A stretch of DNA of 45,897 nucleotides from Opitutia bacterium. GTDB taxonomy: Bacteria; Verrucomicrobiota; Verrucomicrobiia; Opitutales; Seribacteraceae. The position numbers were made by a program, and so were the translations under genes. Shown piece after piece: positions 26,302 through 34,924 of the stretch. Where the stretch lies: contig PCBO01000021.1 in assembly GCA_002730975.1 (NCBI GenBank), positions 9,506 through 55,402 of the forward strand, written 5' to 3'. The notes below the pieces were generated by a model, which was not told where the DNA came from, made no database searches, and worked only from the letters and a program-made list of their open reading frames with translations. How positions within the stretch are numbered: the stretch's first letter is position 1; every line of letters begins with the position of its first letter.

Positions 26302-26768
26302 TATTTTACGGTCATTACTCCTCGCATTAAAGCGAAGTGACCAGGGAAAGTGCATACGTATTCGTAGTTTCCGGCTTCTTTTGGAGCAGTCAGTACAACG
26401 GTGTCGGTTTCGCCGGGTCCAAGAAGTTTTGTACTGGCAACAACGTCGCCTTTCAAGGAATCGGGCAAGGCGTTGGTTGCATTTGCCCCGGCACCGAGAG
26501 CTTTTTGTCCGAAAGCGATTGCAGTGATCCCTTTTTTCAAAACCACTAAGTTGTGGCCCATGGCAATCTTAGGAACAACTCCAATGTTCTTAAAAACGAT
26601 TTTCACTTTCGACCCGGCCTTTACTTCGAAGGTTTTAATGTCGAATTGCATGGTGTCGTTGCCCGTGATGGTCACGGTTTGATCAACCTTGTCATCTTTT
26701 AGGTTTAAAGCATACGTTGAAGTCGCAGCTATAATATAAGCACATGTAGCAATTGCAGTAAGTTTCAT
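26301..26768 (-). CDS. Azurin-type blue copper protein
   Basis: The 155-residue protein starts with a signal peptide cleaved near TYA (residue 20). The mature part matches azurin: MQFDIKTFEVKAGSKVKI, then His72 in MGHNLVV, then Cys139, His144 and Met148 in YVCTFPGHFALM, the azurin ligand spacing. It is a periplasmic type-1 copper electron carrier of about 14 kDa. It is the first gene of the operon that also encodes a tethered azurin domain, so the two may exchange electrons. A good sigma-70-like promoter lies so close to the ATG that the message would be nearly leaderless. Confidence 0.92.
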   Translation of the reverse strand: MKLTAIATCAYIIAATSTYALNLKDDKVDQTVTITGNDTMQFDIKTFEVKAGSKVKIVFKNIGVVPKIAMGHNLVVLKKGITAIAFGQKALGAGANATNALPDSLKGDVVASTKLLGPGETDTVVLTAPKEAGNYEYVCTFPGHFALMRGVMTVK

Positions 26769-26777
26769 TTGGAAGAA

Positions 26778-26806
26778 TTTATAGTTGGAAATGAGTCTTG
26801 AGACAA
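26778..26806 (-). promoter_or_regulatory. Sigma-70-like promoter of the azurin operon
   Basis: On the minus strand, a TTGTCT hexamer (26801-26806) and TATAAA (26778-26783) are separated by 17 bases. The -10 element ends only 9 bases before the azurin ATG, so the transcript would start within about 1-3 bases of the codon. The sequence shows this directly, but activity is inferred. Confidence 0.5.
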
Positions 26807-26886
26807 ACCAAGTGGTGATGAAACTGCAACCCGAAAGCCTTTGTAATCGCTAGTTTAGCTAGGCGAGCTTACGGACGAATGGAGGG

Positions 26887-28404
26887 TTACCCCGTTTTTC
26901 CGGTAGGCATGTAACGATAGTACACTTCGAGCATTAGAATAGTCATGGTAGTATTGTATACATCCGACTCTCCATGGTAGTGGGCTCCATGGGGCCAATG
27001 CCCGTCGGATGCCTGAGCGCTGCATACGATTTGTTGAAAATTCTTGTTCCAAGCCCTCCAGTATTTTTGACCACCGCTTACGCCGGTTGCCTGAAAACAT
27101 GCTTGAGCGTGATAGTACCATTCATAAACGTTGACGCCTTTCCATTCGGTCGCTTGGTTGGCTATTATCCATTCGAGTCCTTTTTGCGCCTCTTGAGATT
27201 TGGCGTTTTTCCAAATCTGAAGGCATAGAACTCCAGTGCCGGTGAGGCTTGGTTTTCCGCCACTTCCGATTTTGTACGCAAATTTCCCTGCAGCATCCTG
27301 ACATTTTTTCGTGTACTCGACCGCCTTGTCCATGGCTTCGTCGAGACCGTCGATGGAAATTCCCGTATAGGCGGCGGCTTTCAGTGCTTGAATATTCCAT
27401 CCCGTGACGGAAAGGTCGGTATGAGCAGCTACTCCCTTATTGTATCCATATGCCCAACCTCCGTTTTCGTTTTGCCCCTTGACGACATGTTCGGAAGCTC
27501 GCTTGGCGAAAAGTTCGAGCTTTTTGATTTTGGTCATCGTGTAAGCTTCGCAAAGGGCGTAAGTCCTAATCGGGTGGCTGTAGGATCCTTGATTGCCCCC
27601 CGCCATTTTTTCGGGCGGAGTAGAGGTGAGAAAGTTGATGGCTTTGTGTACGGTGGGACCGAACGCCGGCGAATCCTGCAACTCGCAATGTCCTAGAAAA
27701 CTCAACAAGGCCATAGCCGTCATGGCGTTTTTGTCTTGCGGTTTTACTACCCCGTCATCGCTTTTGGCGTCTCCACCCCATGATCCATCGGCCGCTTGGG
27801 TGTTTTTGAGCCATGTAAGTCCCCGAATGATTGCAGTCTCGGTAATGTCTTTACCTCCGCCCGAACGCAGCCTTGCTACCCTTTTTTTCGGGTCGCAGCG
27901 ATTTTGCATGGTTTTAGGGAGATTAAGCCCGATACCCTTGAGCGCGCTCTTCATGGCATCGTTGTTCATGCTGACTTCTCCGGTTTCCGGTGAAGCAACA
28001 TCCACTACCGCGGCTAGTTCCTTAACGTCGATTTCGTTGAGGTCAGGCATTGCGATTTCGGAAATCGTAGTAGCTCGAAAAGTGGTTTTAACCGTTGGCT
28101 TCGCCTTTTTCTGTCGCTGCATCAGCTTAACTTTTTGTTGCTTCTGCTTTTGTTGCGTTGGCGCTACGCCTGCATCGGCGAAATCGGAAGAGCCCTCACC
28201 GCCACCTGCCACGTAAATGATCAATCCCCACATCACCACCAAAAAAATTGTTACGGAAATAAGAGATATAAGCAGGCTGTTGAGCAGACGGTATTCCCTG
28301 AGGTACTTACCTAGTGCACTTTCTACCGGTGGTGCTACGGTTACATGGTCGTACTCTACTTCCTCCATCGGGATGTCCTCTGGATATTGATCTTCCTGAT
28401 CCAT
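26887..28404 (-). CDS. Membrane-anchored prenyltransferase/squalene-oxidase-repeat protein
   Basis: The 505-residue protein has an acidic cytoplasmic tail (residues 1-42), one helix at about 43-66 (SLLISLISVTIFLVVMWGLIIYV), and a Gln/Lys-rich linker (PTQQKQKQQKVKLMQRQKKAK). An alpha/alpha-toroid of repeats follows: AADGSWGGDA, NGGWAYGYNKG, DAAGKFAYKIG and SDGHWPHG. This toroid is found in terpene cyclases and in non-enzymatic relatives. I see no DxDD or similar catalytic motif, so cyclase activity is unlikely. Such proteins are common in Planctomycetes and Verrucomicrobia with unknown function. A well-placed promoter lies upstream, and a second toroid protein is encoded divergently. Confidence 0.82.
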   Translation of the reverse strand: MDQEDQYPEDIPMEEVEYDHVTVAPPVESALGKYLREYRLLNSLLISLISVTIFLVVMWGLIIYVAGGGEGSSDFADAGVAPTQQKQKQQKVKLMQRQKKAKPTVKTTFRATTISEIAMPDLNEIDVKELAAVVDVASPETGEVSMNNDAMKSALKGIGLNLPKTMQNRCDPKKRVARLRSGGGKDITETAIIRGLTWLKNTQAADGSWGGDAKSDDGVVKPQDKNAMTAMALLSFLGHCELQDSPAFGPTVHKAINFLTSTPPEKMAGGNQGSYSHPIRTYALCEAYTMTKIKKLELFAKRASEHVVKGQNENGGWAYGYNKGVAAHTDLSVTGWNIQALKAAAYTGISIDGLDEAMDKAVEYTKKCQDAAGKFAYKIGSGGKPSLTGTGVLCLQIWKNAKSQEAQKGLEWIIANQATEWKGVNVYEWYYHAQACFQATGVSGGQKYWRAWNKNFQQIVCSAQASDGHWPHGAHYHGESDVYNTTMTILMLEVYYRYMPTGKTG

Positions 28405-28440
28405 GATGCTTACTTTATTTTATGGTTTTAATTTTTTATT

Positions 28441-28469
28441 AATGTAAGAGCGAACTTTCCCTAGGTCAA
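28441..28469 (-). promoter_or_regulatory. Sigma-70-like promoter of the membrane toroid gene
   Basis: The minus strand carries TTGACC (28464-28469) and TACATT (28441-28446) with a 17-base spacer, 36 bases before the ATG at 28404. This is the best promoter match I saw in the window. Transcription would begin about 30 bases upstream of the start codon. Confidence 0.5.
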
Positions 28470-28652
28470 GTCCGGTCGATGGCTTTGCTTACTGCATTCT
28501 GATATTCTTGACCCTTTGATTTTAGCTACATGCCCTTTTGAATTCCTGCCATTATCTTATGGAGTTATCTCGATTTTTTCTTAAGTTTCGGTAAGCTGTA
28601 TGTTTGCTACTTGCGGCCTGTTCAACCTATATTGATATCTATTACTATTCCA

Positions 28653-29402
28653 ATGCCTTCAAATTTCTCACATTTTTTCTTTTATTGGGTTATTTCGGCC
28701 ATGTTTTTTTCCGTCGTTTCAGGCCAAGATTCAACGCAAGATGGAAATGCCAGTGTCAAAAAAGAACAGCCGCCCAAAATTGTGCGAGTTGGCTCGGGTG
28801 TTTATCGAGTAGAGGATATACTTTTAGACAAAAACAGAAACCAAGTTTCCTTTCCTGCCGTAGTCAATCAGGTTCATGGTCTGGTCGAGTACGGAATTGT
28901 TCACGAGAACGGCAAGACCCACGAATCCCTCTTTCGTACGAAAATTCGGCCCATTCATCTGAATTTCGTACTTCTGCTGTCCAAGTTGAAACCCGCCAAG
29001 GGTTTTATCGAAAATCTTTGGGCGGAAAAGCCGAAGTCAATGGACTTGAGACCTCATACGGTCGCCATAGAGGTTTCTTGGGACTTCAATGGTTCTAATG
29101 GCATCGCCTCCCTCGGATCGCTTGCTCTTAATGAAAAGGATGACCAGCCAATTGGCCCAAATTCCTTCGTCTTTACGGGTTCCAAGTTTCTCGGCGGTGA
29201 TTTTCAAGCTGAGTCAACTGGTTCTATACTTGCGGTTTATGCCGACGATACTTCTATGATCAATAGCTCTGACTACGATAGCAACAACGACGACGTCTGG
29301 TATGCCAACAAAAAGGCTTTACCTGCTCTGGAAACTCCCGTGCTAATTACTTTGAAGTTACCAAACAATGATATGAAACCAAAACTCTTACCACGACCAT
29401 GA
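28653..29402 (+). CDS. YdjY-like exported protein
   Basis: I start at the ATG at 28653, which opens a signal peptide (FFFYWVISAMFFSVVSG). A TTG 14 codons upstream adds no useful sequence. The 249-residue product has the YdjY pattern: ILLDKNRNQVSFPAVVNQVHGLVEYGIVHENGKTHESLF, then RPIHLNFVLLLSKLKP. That family is exported in Planctomycetes and Verrucomicrobia and of unknown function. The stop overlaps the start of the next gene by four bases (ATGA), so the YdjY and toroid proteins are probably made together. Confidence 0.85.
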   Translation: MPSNFSHFFFYWVISAMFFSVVSGQDSTQDGNASVKKEQPPKIVRVGSGVYRVEDILLDKNRNQVSFPAVVNQVHGLVEYGIVHENGKTHESLFRTKIRPIHLNFVLLLSKLKPAKGFIENLWAEKPKSMDLRPHTVAIEVSWDFNGSNGIASLGSLALNEKDDQPIGPNSFVFTGSKFLGGDFQAESTGSILAVYADDTSMINSSDYDSNNDDVWYANKKALPALETPVLITLKLPNNDMKPKLLPRP

Positions 29403-30571
29403 AGCCAATTTGTTTTTTCTCTACCTTTCTAGGACTTTTCCTTTCTGCCGTTTGCGTTTATGGTGCACCAAAGGCCGCTGAGACGGTTGTGGACAGAAAC
29501 AACCTTTCTCTCCGGAACGAAGTGGGACGAGCTATCGAGAGGGGCGTGAAATGGCTCGCGATTGAACAAAACTCTACATCAGGCCTGTGGGGGGACGAAG
29601 AGTATCCCGCTATTACCGGCCTTTCATTGCGGGCCATTCTTGGAGATCCTGCCCGCAAAAACGGCGACAAATATTCTGCCGTATTAGACAAAGGTTATTC
29701 TTTCATTCTTTCCAAAACCCAGAGCGATGGAGGTATTTACGGCAAGGGCCTTGCCTCCTACAATACTTCCATTTGTTTAATGGCCCTGTTGCAGCGCAAG
29801 AATCCCGAGTACAAATCGGTTATTCTCAAAGCCCGCAACTTTCTCATTAATCAGCAGCATGATTTCGACTCTCGTGGTAAAAACGACAATGTTTTCGACG
29901 GGGGAATTGGTTATGGCGCCCGCTGGGCTCATTCCGATCTATCCAATACGCACCTCGCAATGGAAGCTCTCTTCTACACCAAGAAAATGATCGAGACCGA
30001 GGAGGGCGACAAACTTGATCTGGATTGGGAAGCGGCCATCGCCTTTGTAGAGAAATGCCAGAACCTTCCCGGAAACAACACGGAGGAGTGGGTTAGCGAA
30101 GATCCTGCGGACCGTGGCGGCTTCGTATATTTTCCTGGTAGTAGTATGGCGGGTGAGCGAAAACTAGCCGACGGGAAGGTGGCTTTGCGTTCCTACGGAA
30201 GTATGAGTTATGCTGGCATGCTTAGTTTTATTTATGCCGAAATGGATCCTAAGGATGCCCGCGTGAAAGCCGTCAGGGATTGGCTCTCCCACAACTATAG
30301 CGTTAAGGAGAATCCCGGTCTTGGCCCTCAAGGAATGTTCTATTATTTTCATACCATGGCTAAGGCACTTTCTCTTACCGGCTCTGTAGAGATAAAGGCC
30401 AAGGATGGTTCCCTCCATGATTGGCGGCATGAACTTGCCCGGAAACTTTTCGACCTGCAGGACCCTAGAGGTTTCTGGCTCAATGAAAATGGACGATGGT
30501 GGGAGCGCGACCCCGTGCTCGTTACCTCCTACGCTCTACTCACTCTTGAACGTATTTACTACAGTTTTTAG
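29399..30571 (+). CDS. Exported prenyltransferase/squalene-oxidase-repeat protein
   Basis: The 390-residue product has a signal peptide (FFSTFLGLFLSAVCVYG) and then toroid repeats: GVKWLAIEQNSTSGLWG, YSFILSKTQSDGGIYG, GIGYGARWAHSDLSNT and DPRGFWLNENGRWWER. No DxDD motif is visible (the nearest, LDLDWE, is not in the right context), so it is probably a binding or structural protein, not a cyclase. It is coupled to YdjY by a four-base overlap, and 28 bases later the next gene starts. Confidence 0.82.
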   Translation: MKPICFFSTFLGLFLSAVCVYGAPKAAETVVDRNNLSLRNEVGRAIERGVKWLAIEQNSTSGLWGDEEYPAITGLSLRAILGDPARKNGDKYSAVLDKGYSFILSKTQSDGGIYGKGLASYNTSICLMALLQRKNPEYKSVILKARNFLINQQHDFDSRGKNDNVFDGGIGYGARWAHSDLSNTHLAMEALFYTKKMIETEEGDKLDLDWEAAIAFVEKCQNLPGNNTEEWVSEDPADRGGFVYFPGSSMAGERKLADGKVALRSYGSMSYAGMLSFIYAEMDPKDARVKAVRDWLSHNYSVKENPGLGPQGMFYYFHTMAKALSLTGSVEIKAKDGSLHDWRHELARKLFDLQDPRGFWLNENGRWWERDPVLVTSYALLTLERIYYSF

Positions 30572-30599
30572 CTTTTTGCTTCTTCTTTTTCTTCGATCC

Positions 30600-31217
30600 A
30601 TGCGCTTGTCCTTTCGAGCATCGTTGTGCGTCCTGCTGTTGCTGTTCCCGGCTTTTGCTGAAAGCGCTTCAGGAAAGTCGGTAATCGTTTCAAGCAAACC
30701 CGGTGATTCTCCAAGCTTTGCCAAGGTTGGTACTGGTTTGATTTTTGCGAATCTTCGCGAAGGAGATTCTCGTGAGGAAGTACTGAAAAAATTAAAAGCA
30801 GCGAAATTTCGGGAAATTCATGAAGAAAAGGAAAAACGTCTAATCCGTTGCGTTGCCAAGTTGAATGGTTTTCGCTACGAACTTGGCTGCAAGCTTGGCG
30901 TGGACGGTAAGCTTGTGCTCTGTCTCCTCGAGGGAAGCAAAGGTTGGCAATTTTCTTTTTACGATGAAACCCTGGAACCCCAATGGAGTAATCTTCGGGA
31001 GATTTTGTCTGCGTTTTACGGCCCGAAGCGCTCTTCTCGACCACTTCCGCCACTTGATAAGGTGCCCATGGGAGATCCCGGTGGTTACGTAACCGATACT
31101 TGGGAACTTTCAGACCGCATCGTGCTGCTTACCGTACAGGCATTTCAAGTTAAAGATTGCTGCACCAAGCGGATGGTGGACTACTCCGGTTGCACTTTGC
31201 TCATTCAGCCTAAGTAG
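30600..31217 (+). CDS. Exported protein of unknown function
   Basis: The 205-residue protein begins at the ATG at 30600, which gives a signal peptide (RASLCVLLLLFPAFA). The frame remains open upstream through the toroid gene, but that is read out of frame and lacks a match. The mature part contains LREGDSREEVLKKLKAAKF, an alpha/beta module like the BON/SmpA-type small lipoproteins, and a later GPKRSSRPLP. Two Cys occur near the C-terminus (DCCTKRMVDYSGC). I do not recognise the family. It follows the toroid gene by 28 bases and may belong to that unit. Confidence 0.7.
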   Translation: MRLSFRASLCVLLLLFPAFAESASGKSVIVSSKPGDSPSFAKVGTGLIFANLREGDSREEVLKKLKAAKFREIHEEKEKRLIRCVAKLNGFRYELGCKLGVDGKLVLCLLEGSKGWQFSFYDETLEPQWSNLREILSAFYGPKRSSRPLPPLDKVPMGDPGGYVTDTWELSDRIVLLTVQAFQVKDCCTKRMVDYSGCTLLIQPK

Positions 31218-31327
31218 GGTATGTTGACTTCGAATGCGCTTCCCCGTGCTTCGCGAGAGCTTTCTTTTCTCGTAGTTGAAAAATCCTCGAAAATGGGCAT
31301 TCTGCTTATTTCCTTCAAAAGTAACAC

Positions 31328-32269
31328 ATGGGTATATTTTCTAAATTTCGAGCCGGATTCCGGCAAGGTAGTCGAGCTATTCGCGGTGCTTTCGATGTTC
31401 TTTCCGGTCGCGGAAAACTGGATGAAGACTCTCTTCTCGAGCTTGAAGAGGCCCTGTACGGAAGCGATTTCGGCGTAGAGACGACGGAGGAAATCCTCGA
31501 TGGCATTCGTGAAGCTCATCGCAAGGACAAGGAACTCCGTGGTCAGGACGCCATTGTTTTGGCCAGAACGATTCTCACTCGAGTTTTGGATGGAGCCGAA
31601 AGCGGCTTTGCGCCAAGCGGTTCGCTGGAAGACAAACCCGAGGTCGTCTGCTTGATTGGCGTAAACGGTTCCGGTAAAACCACGACCTGCGCCAAGCTCG
31701 GTCACCTCTGGACAAATGCCGGCAATTCCGTCCTTCTTGGAGCCTGTGACACTTTTCGAGCCGCCGCGACCGAGCAATTGAAGAGCTGGTCAAATCGTTT
31801 GAGCCTTGAAATCGTTGCGGGGCATCACGGTTCTGATGCTGCTGCAGTTGCTTATGATGCCTATGCGGCTGCAGAATCAAGGAGTCACGATCTTTTGCTC
31901 TTGGACACTGCCGGACGGTTGCACGTCAAAGAGGGGCTCATGGAGGAGCTTTACAAGATGCGGCGAGTGCTCCAAAAAAAGAATCCTGCAGCTCCGCACC
32001 ATTCTTGGTTGGTTGTTGATGGGTCTACGGGAGTTAACGCTGTGGAGCAGGCACGCGTCTTTCACGAGAAATTCGGTCTTTCCGGACTGGTTCTTACCAA
32101 GCTCGATGGAACCTCCAAAGGTGGAGCGATCGTAGGTATTTATCGAGAATTGAAACTCCCCATACACTTTGTAGGCCTAGGGGAAGCTCCTGATGACCTG
32201 CAGCCTTTTTCCGTCGATCATTACGTGGATTCCATTCTTCCTTTAGAGCTCGAAAAAGTTGAAGATTAG
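31328..32269 (+). CDS. ftsY: Signal recognition particle receptor FtsY
   Basis: The 313-residue GTPase has an N helical bundle (about residues 15-90), then the G domain: P-loop GVNGSGKTTT, DTFRAAATEQL, DTAGRLHVKEGLMEEL and TKLDGTSKGG. It docks the SRP-ribosome complex at the inner membrane. The N-terminal acidic A domain of E. coli FtsY is missing, as in many bacteria. It leads a housekeeping run (aroB, lpxA, infC) on the plus strand. Confidence 0.96.
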   Translation: MGIFSKFRAGFRQGSRAIRGAFDVLSGRGKLDEDSLLELEEALYGSDFGVETTEEILDGIREAHRKDKELRGQDAIVLARTILTRVLDGAESGFAPSGSLEDKPEVVCLIGVNGSGKTTTCAKLGHLWTNAGNSVLLGACDTFRAAATEQLKSWSNRLSLEIVAGHHGSDAAAVAYDAYAAAESRSHDLLLLDTAGRLHVKEGLMEELYKMRRVLQKKNPAAPHHSWLVVDGSTGVNAVEQARVFHEKFGLSGLVLTKLDGTSKGGAIVGIYRELKLPIHFVGLGEAPDDLQPFSVDHYVDSILPLELEKVED

Positions 32270-32336
32270 ATTTTCTTTCTTCCTCCGGTTCATGTTTGTC
32301 ATTTCCATTTTTTTTTCGCATGCTTCGGTGGAGTAG

Positions 32337-33446
32337 ATGGTTATGCAAGAAAAGGTGGTCCGACCATTGTGCGTTGGGCTGGATGAACGCTCTTACGAAA
32401 TTTTGGTGGGGCGTAATCTTTCCAGTGTCATACGGCGTGTGGTCGAATCTCTCCGCGAAAGCAACCGTCAGGTCGCGATTTTGGCGGACGAGCAATTAGC
32501 AATTCTACAGCCCACTTTTCTCGCCGAGGCGTTTGGCGATTGTCCAAAGCTTGAGCTGCCATCCGGCGAAACCACAAAGTCTTTAGAAAAGCTTGGAGCA
32601 GTCTTGGATTTTCTTGCCGATACAAAACTGGATCGTTCGGCTTGCGTTTTCGTAGTTGGCGGAGGGGTGACCGGAGACCTTGGAGGGTTTGCTGCAGCTT
32701 CTTTTCTTCGCGGAATCGATTTCATTCAAATTCCTTCAACCTTGCTGGCGATGGTCGACAGTTCCGTTGGAGGAAAAACGGGTATTAACCTCTCGGCGGG
32801 CAAGAATCTCGTGGGCGCCTTTCACCAACCTCGAGCTGTTTTTGCCGATTTGGATCTTCTTACCTCATTGTCAACTCGAGAATTTTCGGCTGGCATGGCG
32901 GAAGTGATCAAATACGGTCTCCTTGGCGATCGAGATTTGTATCAGCGTCTACTCCGTGCGGAGACTTTGACTGCTACTAGTCCTGATCTCGGAGACGTTA
33001 TTAGGCGCTGTTGTGAGAACAAAGCCCGAGTGGTTGAGGGAGATGAGCGAGAAACCGATTCCAGGACCGGCGGTCGGGCACTGCTTAATCTAGGGCACAC
33101 ATTCGGTCACGCCATAGAAGCTGTTGCTGGCTATGGGGATTATTTACATGGCGAAGCCGTGGCAATCGGGATGGTTTGCGCTCTTCGTCTTTCTGAAAAA
33201 CTGGAATTCCTCGATCTCGGGCACAGTCCCGATTTGGAGGCTTTGCTAAGTCGGCAAGGTTTACCTACGGTTTTGCGTGTTCCTTTGGCGTTGAAGTCCC
33301 TTTTAAACGCAATGCACTCGGACAAAAAAGTCAAGGGTGGTAGGCTTCGTTTTGTTGTTATGGATGCGATAGGCGTGTCCCGCCTGGCGGAAGACGTACC
33401 ACTTTCACTTGTGGAAGACATTTGGCGAACAGTTGGCGCCTCATAG
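32337..33446 (+). CDS. aroB: 3-dehydroquinate synthase
   Basis: The 369-residue enzyme has the NAD-binding GGGVTGDLGGFAAASFLRG, the substrate loop PSTLLAMVDSSVGGKTGIN, EVIKYGLLGD and the metal-binding NLGHTFGHAIEA and HGEAVAIGM. It catalyses the second step of the shikimate pathway, from DAHP to 3-dehydroquinate, in the cytoplasm. A second ATG two codons in could also be used. A GGTGGAG lies just upstream, a reasonable ribosome site. It follows ftsY by 67 bases, and the next gene begins 10 bases after its stop. Confidence 0.96.
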   Translation: MVMQEKVVRPLCVGLDERSYEILVGRNLSSVIRRVVESLRESNRQVAILADEQLAILQPTFLAEAFGDCPKLELPSGETTKSLEKLGAVLDFLADTKLDRSACVFVVGGGVTGDLGGFAAASFLRGIDFIQIPSTLLAMVDSSVGGKTGINLSAGKNLVGAFHQPRAVFADLDLLTSLSTREFSAGMAEVIKYGLLGDRDLYQRLLRAETLTATSPDLGDVIRRCCENKARVVEGDERETDSRTGGRALLNLGHTFGHAIEAVAGYGDYLHGEAVAIGMVCALRLSEKLEFLDLGHSPDLEALLSRQGLPTVLRVPLALKSLLNAMHSDKKVKGGRLRFVVMDAIGVSRLAEDVPLSLVEDIWRTVGAS

Positions 33447-33456
33447 GGAATTGACG

Positions 33457-34065
33457 ATGGCGTGTTTCGAGGAAGAGGTGGTTCGAGCTTATTTCGAGGA
33501 GAATGGTTTTCTCGTGCGTTTTGCGGGAAATCCTCCCGAGGCTGGCAAAAAGAGGGCTGGTGCCTTGCCCACTTTGGCCGTCTTGAATCCGGAGGTTAAG
33601 GAAAACGCCACCAATTTTAGTTTTCGTCTCTTTACCACTGACATTTGTAGGATTCATGCCGCTATCGTTTCCATTCTGGGTTGGGATTCAATTGGTTTTT
33701 CGACTAACTTACTTTCGAGTGATGCCGGTTTGCTGAAGTTCATAAAGGCCGAGGTCACGAACAAGCGCTTGAAATCCGGTTTTTCTCCGCCTGTCAATTT
33801 GCCCGAGGCTCGTATGGGTAATTGTTTGCGACTACTCGTTTTGCCTGCTTTACCTCATGCGGAAGAAAAGTTGCGAGAGGCTTTGGATGTTTTGCGAGAC
33901 GCGGGAGTGCAAGGCGTTTATACTTTTCGCGTCATGCTGGAAAACTTATTGGGTCGAGTGAAACCTAATAGCGACTACTCGAAGTCGATTTCTTTACAAG
34001 CCCTTCGTATTATCAAGGCCTACGGTCTTGCCAAGGAACCGCAACTTGAGATGTTCGGTGATTAA
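33457..34065 (+). CDS. Conserved hypothetical protein
   Basis: The 202-residue product starts at the ATG at 33457, ten bases after the aroB stop. The frame is open further upstream into aroB, but that is a different reading of the enzyme. It contains an N-terminal mixed region (EEEVVRAYFEENGFLVRF) and C-terminal helical segments with LRLLVLPALPHAEEKLREALDVLRDAGV. I do not recognise it. The stop lies four bases before lpxA, so it may be co-translated with it. It has no signal peptide and is probably cytoplasmic. Confidence 0.75.
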   Translation: MACFEEEVVRAYFEENGFLVRFAGNPPEAGKKRAGALPTLAVLNPEVKENATNFSFRLFTTDICRIHAAIVSILGWDSIGFSTNLLSSDAGLLKFIKAEVTNKRLKSGFSPPVNLPEARMGNCLRLLVLPALPHAEEKLREALDVLRDAGVQGVYTFRVMLENLLGRVKPNSDYSKSISLQALRIIKAYGLAKEPQLEMFGD

Positions 34066-34069
34066 TAGG

Positions 34070-34885
34070 ATGACTTCCGCTATTGACGAAACGGCAATAC
34101 TGGGAGCAAGGGCGAAACTGGGCTCTAATGTCAGAATCGGTCCCTATGCGATTGTGGAGGACGAGGTTGAATTGGGCTCCGATTGCTTTGTGGAGGCCCA
34201 TGCAATTGTGAAAAATGGAACAGTACTTGGGGAAGGGTGTCGAGTGGGGCATTTTGCGGTGGTGGGTGGTGAACCTCAATATCTCGCGTTTGATCCGGCG
34301 ACATCTTCGGGAGTCAAGGTGGGGAAGGGTACTCGCATCGGCGAGGGAGTCACCATTCACAGATCCATTCGGGAAAAAGAGGTTACTTGCGTAGGCGAGA
34401 ATGTTTTTCTCATGGGGTATTCGCATGTGGCCCATGATTGCTTTGTGGGAGATCAAGTCGTGGTTGCCAATGGGGCATTGCTGGGCGGACACGTCGAATT
34501 GGGGAAATACTGCTTTGTCGGTGGAGGTGCGGCTTTTCACCAGTTCGTCAGGGTAGGGGAAGGGGCCATGGTCGGTGGCATGGCCGAGGTTTCTGCTGAT
34601 GTCCCACCTTTCGTCACTGTTGCTCGCCGCAATCTAGCCTGCGGTCTCAATCTCGTGGGCTTGCGCCGTCGAGAGTTTTCCCAAGAAGTGATTGGAGACA
34701 TAAAGGAATGCTACCGAGCAGTCTATTTTCATGAAGGAAACCCACAGAGTCGCGCGGTTCAGACATTGGCTTCAGGTGAACTTCCCTCAACCTCGGAAGG
34801 GAGAGAGTTCTTGGAGTTTTTTCTATCCGGTGAGCGAGGCTTTGTTCGAAACCGAAAGAAGCAATTTCCTGAAGATGACTCTTGA
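34070..34885 (+). CDS. lpxA: Acyl-[ACP]--UDP-N-acetylglucosamine O-acyltransferase
   Basis: The 271-residue protein shows the left-handed beta-helix hexapeptide repeats (IGPYAIVEDEVELG, VGHFAVVGG, IGEGVTIHRS) and the catalytic His in MGYSHVAHDC. The helical C-terminus (LVGLRRREFS, IKECYRAVYFHEGNP) is that of LpxA. It transfers a 3-hydroxyacyl chain to UDP-GlcNAc, the first step of lipid A synthesis, so the organism has an outer membrane with LPS. I start at 34070, right after the TAATAG of the preceding gene. Confidence 0.95.
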   Translation: MTSAIDETAILGARAKLGSNVRIGPYAIVEDEVELGSDCFVEAHAIVKNGTVLGEGCRVGHFAVVGGEPQYLAFDPATSSGVKVGKGTRIGEGVTIHRSIREKEVTCVGENVFLMGYSHVAHDCFVGDQVVVANGALLGGHVELGKYCFVGGGAAFHQFVRVGEGAMVGGMAEVSADVPPFVTVARRNLACGLNLVGLRRREFSQEVIGDIKECYRAVYFHEGNPQSRAVQTLASGELPSTSEGREFLEFFLSGERGFVRNRKKQFPEDDS

Positions 34886-34924
34886 GCTCAAGCTGATCGC
34901 ACATTATTTTTGATTTCTCTTCAG

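Noticed and set aside
27593-28216. Open plus-strand frame of 207 codons antisense to the toroid gene
   Set aside because: Low-complexity Ser/Cys-rich translation without any domain; the sense strand is well supported.
26887-30571. Terpene (hopene) cyclase activity of the toroid proteins
   Set aside because: No DxDD motif and no other hopanoid gene nearby; the fold alone does not show cyclase function.
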